A stretch of DNA of 64,000 nt from positions 31,312,501 through 31,376,500 of the forward strand of contig BSBN01000213.1 in NCBI GenBank assembly GCA_027924645.1, read 5' to 3'. This DNA comes from Cunninghamia lanceolata. Taxonomy: Eukaryota; Streptophyta; Pinopsida; Cupressales; Cupressaceae. The notes below the pieces were generated by a model. The model did not search any database. It saw only the letters and a program-made list of their open reading frames with translations, and was not told where the DNA came from. Below, in pieces: positions 54,087 to 64,000 of this stretch. The translations under genes were made by a program, and so were the position numbers. Each line of letters starts with the position of its first letter. The stretch's first letter is position 1.

Positions 54087-57000
54087 ATGACTCTCTGGAG
54101 TCCTTCTGCTCCAGTTCAACAACCAAATCTTACACCACCTGCTATTCAACCAAATCTTGTACGAGTGGAAGTAGAGCAAACAAACATCATTAGCAGTCTG
54201 AGAAGTTTCATATTTGCACAAAAGGAAAGTCCTGATCAGTGAAGAAACGTGGCTGCTATCCTTGACGAAGAAGAACACAAAGCGGATCTTGCAGCATGAA
54301 GACTAGTATTACCACCTCCCGCGTGGCAGTAGATAATCTTGGCTCACAGGGTTTATTCAAGAAGGGGAAAAGGCGGTGCTATGGATCCTTTCTTCCAAGA
54401 TCTTGATCCCACAGAAGTTGGAGAAGCATCCAACATAGGTCCTAAAGTTTAGACAGTTCCTGAAGTCAAGCAGGAAGAACCACAAGAAGAACCAGTAATC
54501 CAGCCTAGAGCAATGGGTGATGCAAATAATAACAATCACAATGATGCAAATCAGAGGCGACCACCCCCATTGCCTTGGGGTAATAACATTAGACCTTTGG
54601 CTCTACAAGCACATCATGAGCTACCAAAGGGGTCAAGGAAGCACTTTCCCCAATTCCACGGCAATGGAACTCAACATCCTGATGAACACATCTCTGCATT
54701 CACAACAACTTGCGCTATTTTGCATGTATCACATGAAGATGTTGATGTGTGTCTCTTCGTTGAGACTCTCGTGGGAAATGTTATTGATTGGTTCAATCAT
54801 CTAGAATCAGGGATCATTACAAGTTGGGCAACTATGAGTGAGAAATTCTTGGCAAGGTTCAAGCTTGCCAAAGACAGTCACAGATTGTTCGCCCAACTCT
54901 CAAATTCAAAGATGGAAAACAATGAACCAATGAGGGAGTTTGTGGCAAGGTTTAATCGCCTGGATATGCGCCTTTCTCATACTCTCAATCCATCTCCGCA
55001 AATTCTGCTGCACAATTTCATTAATGCTCTTCCTTCTGAGATAGCCATCTTTTTGAGGTTGGCTAATGAAACAGAATTATCCAATGCACAAGAAAATGCC
55101 ATCAAGTTAGAGGATGACATGATTACCTCTAGCAAGATGAAGATGGATTCAATCAGGCCTCTTGTTCAGAGTTCTGTGGATCCACTGCTACATAAGGTAG
55201 CAAATGAAGTGACTATCATGAAGAGATAGTTGCCTACTCAGGGGCAACCTACAGAACAGCCATATCAGTCACCACAACAACAATACCAACCATAGCAACA
55301 GTACCAACCACAGCAACCATATCAGCCTAAGAGAAACAATTTTCAGCCTTTCAATAACTACAGGCCTAGGTTGCCAGCACCACCACCAAGACAAGCAGTT
55401 GATATTGCTCAAAATGCAGTGTTTTGTTCCTTTCATGAGACTGATGCACATGCTGGAGCCACATGTCCTGAAAATTTAAGAATGAATCAAATCATGGGAT
55501 ATGCTGATGCTGCACCTATTTCAAGCATTGTCCCTTCCCCAAGTGTGAATGTTGTCTTACTACAGATGGACAACTTCGATGGCGACTCTACTACGAGATA
55601 CTTCCAAAACGAACCCATTATAATAAAGGAAGAACAAGAAGATCTTCATCAATATTCTCTTGTAGTGAATCATGAAAATCTTTTGACCCCTGTGTTTACA
55701 CGCACTCAGTATTTCAAAGCACAGAAAGAAGAAGAGGATAAGCAAAGATCAAAGGAAAAGTGGAAGGAAGCGGCTTCCATTTCCAATGTTAAGCCACCAC
55801 ATGAAAATGTCAAGGCAGCTCAAGATTCGTCTTCAGCGAATTTTGATATAGTGGATTCCATGATGAAGACAAAGGTGCAGATTTCTCAGCTGGAGTATCT
55901 TCAGGACCATCCAGATCAGCTGGGTAGAATTGTTAAATATGTCAAGAAGGAGACTGTCGTACAACCCACACTGCTTGAATCTTCTGTTCCAATAAGAGAG
56001 AAGCCCAAGCCTTTCTATTTTCTCTGTATATAGGAAGCTATAAATTGAGCAATTGTATCATTGATTCAGGAGCCTCAGACAACATCATGTCTTTGCAGGT
56101 GATGAATGCTTTAGGACTCTCATGCACCAAAACGCATGACAAGTGTTATTCGCTTGAGTCTAAGTCAGTGCTGTTGGTTGGACAATTGAAGGATGGTCAA
56201 GTATGGTTGGCAGCTTTCCCCGAGAAGAAAATAATGATGACTATCTTGGTAGCCGACATTCTAGCCAGTTATGGGACGCTGCTAAGTAGAAGCTTTTGCA
56301 AAGATCTTGGAGGAGAAATATAATTGGATTGGTCATCTGTGACCATTCCTTTAAAGAAAGGCAATTTCAAATTGGAACCAAAAACCAAGTCATGGTTCAC
56401 GGTGGTGAAATCTCAAGATCCTCAAGCACAGGTGCTATATCAAGAAACAGGTCCTGGTACATATGTTATGCTGTCAAAAATAACTGAAGAAAATCAGGAA
56501 GTTGTTTGTGCGGTTGACGAGTCAGAGGAAGAATCTAAAGAAATGTACAACTTACAAACTTTCTTTGAGGAAGAAGAAGTGCGACAATCTTCTCAAGAAC
56601 AAATTAATGATGAATCAGTTTTATTTTTCTCATCTTTTGAAGGCTGATTTGAAGAACCTGTGTTAGATACATTCGAAGGTGAAGAAACCAAAGAAGCATT
56701 GCAATTGGAGCAAGAATCAGATCTTCTTTATTCTAAGGAAGAGTTGGAGATTATCGATAGTTTTCTACGTCACTCAGAAAGTGATTCTTCAATAGAAGAT
56801 GCTGCAGATTTTCCTTTACAATATAACCCGTCTTCACCTATGTCTCAAGAATCCTTCATACACACTAGTGAAGAGGATGATGTTGAATCTGTCTATGAAC
56901 CTGTACAAGAAAAAGACTTTACTGATACTATGCAACCAGTGCGAAATGCGACATATCAAGAAGTCTATGGAGAAGAGGAGTTCATGGAATATTCAGTTTT

Positions 57001-57790
57001 GGTCACTAAGGAGGATGATATTGAAAAGTTAGAAATTCTTGACAAATGTTTTGTGAGATACGCCGTATGTGAGATCAATCAAGAAGATGAAGAAGAAGCA
57101 TATAGCTCAGATGAATCTATATTTGATTCCGCCTACTTACCAAAAGAAGAAAAATACATGAATACTGAAGATGAAACGATGTTGGATATCCACATTGAAG
57201 AAGGTTACTCTACATAGGATGACGAGATTCAAGATAATGAATGGGAAAGTGAGCTGTTAGGTGAAGATGTTATCGATAATAATCAAGAGTTTGAGCATTC
57301 AGATCTTGATGATTCATTAGACTTTGGAGAGTGGATGGATGAAAACACAACCAATGAAGAAGAAGAAGCTCCTGAAGCACTGGAACAATGGGCAACGACA
57401 ATTGTGGATCCTATAAGCCAAGAATCAGTAATGAGAGTCGTGTATGAACAGCGTACCCCTTTTCTAGAAGATGATGCATTCACTGACTACAAAGTTGCAC
57501 GTGTACGAGATATAAATGAAACTCATATTCAATATGTGGTGATAACCATTCCCACGGATATACTTTGGCCACAAGACTTTCCTAGATATCTTCAGAAGGA
57601 GGTTTTGTACCTTCACCTGCTGCAGAGGTTGCTTGCTTTAGAAGAAGATGCTCCACCTAATCTCTGGCATATCAACCAGTTCCTTAGAAACTTCTTGTCG
57701 CCTGAACGTGAATACCCTCCTCAACTGTGGCTCTTTGAGGAGATGTTGCAGAGAAAGAAAAGTTTTGTGCTACCAAGACAATCTTCATAG
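54087..57790 (+). pseudogene. gag: Gag-protease reading frame of element G with acidic tail, several stops
   Basis: Frame from ATG 54087 through the ATG at 54513 to 56033, then after one frameshift from 56045 to 57790. Gag core: HHELPKGSRKHFPQFHGNG, FVETLVGNVIDWFNHLE and ARFNRLDMRLSH. A knuckle FCSFHETDAHAGATC (C-x2-H-x4-H-x4-C) follows a Gln/Pro-rich linker. Protease: NCIIDSGASDNIMS with DSG intact. Then about 480 acidic residues and a C-terminal part (57335-57790) of unknown role. In-frame stops at about 54238, 54298, 54331, 54450, 55227, 55292, 56321, 56645 and 57215 lie mostly where Gln or Arg codons (CAG, CGA) are expected. Gag and protease resemble element A, so this is a Tat-type derivative without pol. 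Confidence 0.85.
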
Positions 57791-58190
57791 CTAAAGAGAG
57801 ATGGTTCTTACTTTTCTGAGTCAATTGATGGTTTTATGTGACAGTCTTAATTTCATCTCATCCTTGCTCAGGAAAAAGAGCGCGTGAAACACTTTTTGTT
57901 CTCGTAATGTGTTTCCCCTTTCTGTAATGTGATTGTTATGTCGTAATGTTTTTCCCCTTTCCGTAATGTGATAGTGGTGTTCTTTGTGTTATGGAAAGTC
58001 CCAACTTTTTAGGTGATTTTAGGAAGTCCGATTTTAGGTGATGTAAAGAAAAGTCTTGTTCTAGGTGATTAGGAAAGTGAACTGACTCTATTGCCCAACT
58101 AATAAGGCACTAGTCCAAGCTCAAAAAGTCTAGAGATTCTTGGTTCTCCTATGACGTAAGTATCCACCATGGTCCCCAGACAGAGCCAAT
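57791..58190 (+). other. 3' internal spacer of element G
   Basis: No ORF. Two copies of a 39-base unit, TCGTAATGT..CCCCTTT.., start at 57902 and 57941. AGGTGATTTTAGGAAGT-like phrases recur at 58013-58075. The last 20 bases before the LTR (GGTCCCCAGACAGAGCCAAT) are not a convincing polypurine tract. Confidence 0.5.
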
Positions 58191-61100
58191 TGTTGTACCC
58201 AATCAAAAAAAATTCTTCATTAAGGCATTTTGAACAAGTCTAGAAAATTTTTCGTCAAAAAAGCAAAATTTCTAAAAATAGAAATTTCTATTTTTAGAAA
58301 GTTTCTAAAAATAGTCGTCAAATTAGGTTTTCTGGGTTTCTTGAGATATGGATGCTGGCAAAAATTTCTAAAAATAGAAAGTTTCTAAAAATAGAATCTT
58401 TGACTCAAGTGTCGTGCTTGCTTCTCGTTAGTCGATTTTGCTTCACAATCAGCGTGGTCCAGACGAAATCTGCAAAAGGTCAAGTTTTCTCTACTGGGTC
58501 AATTCTACTTTTTTGGAAGGTGAAGCATGGGCACTGAAGTCATCAACAGAGGAAGTTCACCTATCAGAGCTTGTCGTCAAGTTTTCAATGTTGTTCCAAT
58601 GATGCAGAACCGATGAACAGTCGTCGACTTGACGACGCACGCAAAATGGAGCAAGATGGATCCGAGGTGATGAAAATTTGGAAATCATGAAATTTGGCTA
58701 AGTCTGAAGATTTCAGGCTCCCTAAAAGGCTTGGGGCACCCAGTCCCACCAGAGATAGAAATTTTTCACGTTTTTCAAGAAAATGTGATAAGTGTGTATG
58801 TCAGTCAGTTCCAGTGGGCATAAAAGTAGTTGTTTCGATCATCAGAGACTGAAAAGATAGAAAATTCATCAGATATACCTAGTCTATGTAGTTCATTCAC
58901 CATTTAGTGGTAGTTGATTGACGAATCACCGAAATCGACATCAGGAAGCAACTGTCAGCACACAAAACAGAGCAAATTACAGATGAAGGTTGGAAAATCA
59001 GAAAAATGGTTAAGTCTAGAGAAACCAAGCACCCCAGGTGACTTGGGGCACCCAACCTCTCCAGTGTTAGTTTTGTTTTTCACATTTTTCAAGAAACGTA
59101 AAAATGCTTCCGTCAGCCCGCTTCCAGTTGGTCAAACTTGGTCAAACTTAGTCAACATCAGTCAAAGCTGGGATTCCATCACAGATATGTTTAGGCTACT
59201 CAAATTGCCCTCCGTCCCACCTCGACAATCGTTAGGACAACTGAAATCGAAGATCAAATATAAGTTGTCGACATGGAAAACAAGAAACGACATAAAATTT
59301 GAATTTTTCAAAAAAATTTCTAAGGCATTGAAAGATAGGTGCCCCAGGTGACTTGGGGCACCCAAACTCACTAGAGTTAGAATATTTTTGAGTTTTCCTC
59401 AAAAAATGTGAATCTCCCTCCTTCAGCTCGGTTTAGTTCAGAGCAGGATAGTTTGGCACATTTCTCGAGGCAGGTAGAGAGTACAGTCAGCTCAGTTTTC
59501 ATCAGGCCTACCTATCTACCAGATCATTAGACACAGTTTTATCCCAGTTGACAAAAATTGATAGCCAAACAGGGGTCCTTAGCCACCAGAACGCGCATGC
59601 AAATCAAAAAATTAAAGTTGCAATTTTTAGAAAAATGGTTAAGGCATGAGAATCCAGGTGGCCCAGGTGACTTGGGGCATCCAAATCCATCAATGTTAGA
59701 AAATTTCCTGATTTGACAGTGTTTTCTAATAGTTGTTTCCTGATTTTCATCCGTTGGCAGTTTTTAAGAGGTCAAACTTGGTCAAACAATGCCAGATCAT
59801 CTGTCCGAGGCTGGGGATGGAATCTCAGTTGATAGGCCTCCAAAATGTCAGGATTAGTCAGCTTTTTCAGTCAATGGTGAGATTTTGCCACCTCGTTGAA
59901 GTCAGAGATAGGCCATACTTAAGTCAAAACGAATGTAGAAGTGTCAAAAACGAAGAAAAATTGGCTAACACTTCTATCAACTTGCATGTTCGATGACATC
60001 ATCAAAAGAAGATATTTTTCGTCATCTTACACATGAAGCCATAGACAGTTACAAAATAGGGATTCTTCCTATTCAAAGACATCCACTTGGATTTTTTGTT
60101 TTAAAAGTTGCTGTCTTCATGGATGAGGTCCAAGCTTTATTCTCTCACAAATAAAGCTACTTTTTCGCCATAAAGATCTATAAAGACAAGCATTTGGCTT
60201 CTTTATTTCATTATCTTTTGCAGGTTGCATCCAGAGGAAATATTTTATTTTTCTTTCAATGAAGATTCAAAGTCCCAAATGAAGTGCTTTTTTAGCGTTC
60301 TTCATAGTTTCGGGTTGAGGAAGCAGGGAGGCACGCTTTTTCAGGGTCCTTTTTTCAAGGGGATCGTTTTTCAGAAATTGGACCGAAGCTTTTTTAGTTT
60401 TCATCGAGATGGGTCCATCCAGAATATCATCCTCTTAAAGATTGGGAGTTTTTCTTTTTTCGAGAATTTGCTTTTTTACTACTTTTTTGGGAAAGTCTCC
60501 GCTTTTTCAAAATCTAACAATCTGGGTTGCTTCAAAACAGAATTGCCTATAAAACCCATGTGCCAACTTTTTTGCTCGGATTCTGCTTTTTTCTAAAAAT
60601 TAGCAAGTAATTTTCAGCCATTTGTCCAAGATTTTTCCGACATAGGCGTGTTCACAATCAATTTTCAAATCTTTCAATATGCAGTACTCTCCAACACAAA
60701 TCAGGCCCAAAATGGCGTTGGTTCACAATTACTTGAGAACTTGTGAAACAGACTTGCATAAAGTACTTCCAATGATCAATTTACATTCTTTGGAGGATGC
60801 AGGAAATAATGCTATCAGGAATCTAGGACACTTCAGTTTGCTTGCAGCAGCATCCTTTCCCATCACAGTGCAAAGTATCAAATTTGTAATTGCTTGCATA
60901 ACGCATTACAATTCGGTCACAAGAGAAATCCAATCAAGAGACGGATGTGTGCTCTGTAGCTTGAGGCCGAACGACATTGAGAAGTGTTTTACAATACCAG
61001 TCTGGAGAGAAAATTTAACTATTTCAATTGAAGAATGCGAGAGGGTTTGGAACAATGATAAAGAAAAATACCAAAAAACAATTGGTCGGAGGTGGTTAAA

Positions 61101-64000
61101 AGAGAAGCAGAACATCATGCAAAGAATGTTGGACGTGGAAAGTTCAAGGAGGAACATGCAATAATGATCACTCTGCTGAGTAGGATCACGGGTCAAGTAG
61201 ATGCTAACAAGTTCCAGCCTTGGATGTTTTACATTATGTCCTAGATTGTTGATGGAACCAAACTCTATGACTAGTCGGTACTCATCAGTGATAGTCTCCA
61301 CCAACAAATACTTGATTTTCAAAGGGCTCATGAATTCCACATGATGTCATACCTTGTGTATTTGATGGCTTTTCAAGGTCAATTCAGAGGTTTGAATGTT
61401 GATGGAACTCTGGGTATTTAGCATGTTTATCACCATTTCCCGTAGTTGGAAATCTCTCAAGATGAATGACATTAAAAGTGGGTGAATGATGCATTCCTGA
61501 TGAATGCAGTGTGAGATATGGATAACGAGTTGCATATACAGTTTTCAACAGATGCTAGAATAGCAATGGCAAAATGGGTTGATTGGTTTATCCAGTTTCC
61601 CACTTTTTCCTACATCAGAGTATATGGCTTCTCAGGAGAGCCAACCATGTTGCTGAGATATCCTACAGATGAAATAACATTTATGGAATTTTTGAGGCAA
61701 GCCTATGAATTTCATACATTTTTGCATAGCAGACACAAGGTAACTTTCAATTTTCCACTTGGGATGAGTATTTACAGATGCAGATTTGGAGCAGATGCCA
61801 AGGCAATTGGTAATGAATCATCCAGATATGGTCTTAAGTTTTTCGACAGGAGATCTTCATATGATCCTCGTGGTGTTTTTGCATCACATCTTGGTCAAAA
61901 TTGTACGCACAAGCATGCAGTTGAAGACTTCTGGACTAATTGTGCTGATGAGTTTTAAGTACGAGAACACAGTTACAACAAGTTTACTCTTCAACAGATG
62001 TCTGATATCCTATCAGAAGATATAGAGGGTTTGACAGAAAGTGGTGAAGTTCTACTTCCCACATATTTCAAAGACCAAGTTGAGCAACAACCATTGCCAC
62101 CAATTAATTGGTCAATAAAGAGAACACTTACATTGAAGAAAGAATGAGTCAAGTTGTTAAAAATAATTTGATATTCTTGAAGAATAAGCAGAAGGATGAT
62201 ATTCTGGTAGCAGAGCCACCAGTTGTACAACCATCAGAGCATTCCACTTCCAAGCCAAAATGAAGGGTTAAAGCTATGAGTGTTCTTCCAGAGGGAACAA
62301 AAATGGCTAAGTTAAAGAGGAAAAAGGATAAGTCTCCAGCTCATGTCCAGTAGGAACAACCAGCAGTTGAATCAGAAGTTCCTATTGAACCAATGCCACA
62401 AGTTGAAGCATTACCTTCAGATCAAGTCTCTCCACCTTCTTGACCGTGCACTTCTCCTATCCACATAGATTCAGAGCCAAATTCGTCAGTTCATAACTCT
62501 GATGCACATATTAGTTCATGAGGAGCTGATGAGGTTAGAACTGAGTTTCCAAGAGAGGATGGCTCATCCTGGCTTGAAAACATTCTGGGAAGGAAGAGGA
62601 GAAAGCCCTCATATCAGCTGGATTTAACAGAGCTTAAAGCATCTACCAAGACACACCAGACAAGAAGCTGAAGAAGCAGGTTCACATTGAGAAGAATGCA
62701 AATGGAGAAATAATCCTTGAAACTGCAACACCGCTAGAAGATAGAACTGCTGATGATATTGAGGTTGATGACTTCATGTTTGTCAAAGCTAACCTTGGTA
62801 GGAGTACCCGGCATACAGATGTAAATCTCTTCAAGGTTACAGCTGATAATTTGAAGGAAAGGGTGTTGAAAGATGGAGAAGATAAAGCAGCTCTCAAAGC
62901 TGAAGTTAGACAGCTACGACAGTACATTTCCAACCTTTTCCATGGCACATCACAGGCTGATTTACTTCTTCCACCGAATTTGGAATCACCAGCCGATCAG
63001 CGACAATTCAGTTAATTGGTCCTCTATGCTAGGCACATGAATAATTAGGTGGAAGAATTTGTGACTAAAGGGAGAGTTGTACTTTCAGAGTTTTATCAAT
63101 TAAAGTACAACGCTCATGATTTACGCCAAGGCATCTAGGGGTTGCAGCAGACCATGGTAGAAAATAGACCAGTGTTTGAGATCATTATCTCTGAATTGAA
63201 GATTGCACTTGATTCTGTTGATTCAACTGATGATAAGAAGACAATTTCTACTTGGAAAGCGCAATACCTTTTCACAGTAAAAACTTATGATAGTATAATT
63301 TCAGAATTGATAGAATGGAAAGAAAAGGTAGTCAATGTCCTCAAGTTCGTCAGATCTTTTGTTTCTCAAATCCCATGTTCGTATGAAAGAGAAGGTGGTA
63401 CCCTGTATGATCTCAGAGAAGTGCAAGCAGAGTTCCAGACTCTCGTCCGCAACAATTTTAATGATGATATCAGTGCCGACAAAATGAGTCATTTTGCCAC
63501 AATGACTGTGAAATTTGACAAGGCTATGGGTGAAGTTCATAAATTCCTTCAGATGGTTGCAAATGGTGAAGAAATGTTAGAGAATCAGAATATCATTCTA
63601 GAGAGTATCAGTGTTCCTGGCAAAGATGCAGTCACTCACTTTTTAGAAGATATTATTTCCCATAATATCAACAAATGACATCACCAAAAAACAAGAATGT
63701 TGATGAGAATGCATTTCAAAAGAAAGCAACTTTAAAACAAGATGCTTTTTGTTTTAAAGCATTTGCTTTCATCCTAAGCTCATCCATTCTATATTTAGGA
63801 AGAGATCACTTTGTGTTAGTTGGTTTTCTTTTCTTTAAAGCAAATAGCTTTAAACCGTTTGTTTATTGTATCTTTGTCTTAGAATAGTAATAAATCTTGC
63901 AAGTTGGCAAGTTAGGGTTAATCAAGGAGATTTTAGGGTTCCCTACTCCTTTGATTTTAGTATAAATAAGGGTAGCCTTGCCCATTGTAAAGGATTGACT
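58191..64000 (+). repeat. 3' LTR of element G (cut by the window end)
   Basis: Collinear with 47445-53288: palindrome 58269-58300, four ~310-bp units, TATAAAG at 60179, the accessory pseudogene and TATAAATA at 63961. About 730 bases should remain beyond the window. Confidence 0.87.
60679..63678 (+). pseudogene. Accessory gene in the 3' LTR of element G
   Basis: Second copy of 49964-52964. The first 162 codons are open (60679-61164), including the Trp codon at 61003 that is TAG in the other copy. It is then broken by a one-base deletion near 61116, TAG where the partner has CAG (about 61241), TAA at 61956 and other changes. The C-terminal coiled-coil part 63142-63678 is open. The shared TAG before LEIS (61443-61445) shows that this stop predates the insertion. 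Confidence 0.8.

Larger units (their letters stand above)
47445..64000 (+). mobile_element. Element G: giant-LTR, gag-protease-only retrotransposon with accessory gene in the LTR
   Basis: A 5' LTR (47445-54018, about 6.6 kb, TGTTG..CAACA), a primer site, a 4.1-kb internal region with gag and protease but no RT or integrase, and a second LTR from 58191 that runs off the window after 5.8 kb. The repeat is collinear to the last base. The accessory gene family lies inside the LTR. LTR copies differ by roughly 5% where I sampled them. No good polypurine tract is visible before 58191, a weak point. The 5' flank is CATTG (47440-47444); the other flank is outside the window. Confidence 0.87.

Noticed and set aside
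58191..64000. Tandem segmental duplication instead of an LTR for the second copy
   Set aside because: Rejected as the first choice because the first copy ends in CAACA just before a tRNA-Lys type primer site and starts TGTTG. The missing polypurine tract and unseen 3' flank keep some doubt.

Overview
The window is plant nuclear DNA built almost entirely of nested LTR retrotransposons. I see no host protein gene, rRNA or tRNA gene. Ty3/gypsy and Ty1/copia lineages, tRNA-iMet and tRNA-Lys type primer sites, a chromodomain integrase and heavy nested decay fit a large repeat-rich seed-plant genome. A gymnosperm is my guess from the style of the polyproteins, not a proven assignment.

Layout: (A) 1-~14.6 kb, a Tat-like Ty3/gypsy element on + whose 5' LTR lies upstream of the window. 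It encodes gag, protease, an extra RNase H placed BEFORE reverse transcriptase, RT, a degenerate second RNase H and integrase (425-7518). A 2.3 kb structured and motif-rich stretch follows, then a large accessory gene (9837-14199) and a strong TATA box (14352). (B) 15260-~16292, a copia-type LTR. (C) 17124-31104, an old element on - with TGCAC target duplications. Nested inside it are a complete but decayed chromovirus (20638-27084, AGATG target duplications) and, in its left LTR, a 1116-bp insertion. (D) ~32.1-35.8 kb, a decayed LTR-like relic carrying another copy of the accessory gene. (E) 37.85-47.44 kb, a decayed copia element on +, interrupted by (F) a young non-autonomous chromovirus-type element on - (41063-46405; two 1550-bp LTRs with about seven differences; one intact gag-protease ORF). 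(G) From 47445 past the window end, a gag-protease-only element with giant LTRs (about 6.6 kb) inserted in the copia RT just before its YxDD codons.

The most interesting system is the accessory gene. In element G it lies inside the LTR and so is present twice (49964-52964 and 60679-63678). Homologues lie at the same place relative to the LTR promoter in element A and in relic D: accessory gene, then a TATA box, then (in G and D) the LTR end. This resembles retroviral genes encoded in the 3' LTR U3 region, such as MMTV sag. The protein has a conserved N-terminal block, a low-complexity charged linker, a basic patch and a predicted coiled-coil C terminus. Its function is unknown.

Other points of note are an RNase H order unusual for Tat elements, duplicated Cys/His knuckles, tandem hairpins with compensatory changes, and a TGACGTCA-type motif array shared by the LTRs of two unrelated lineages.
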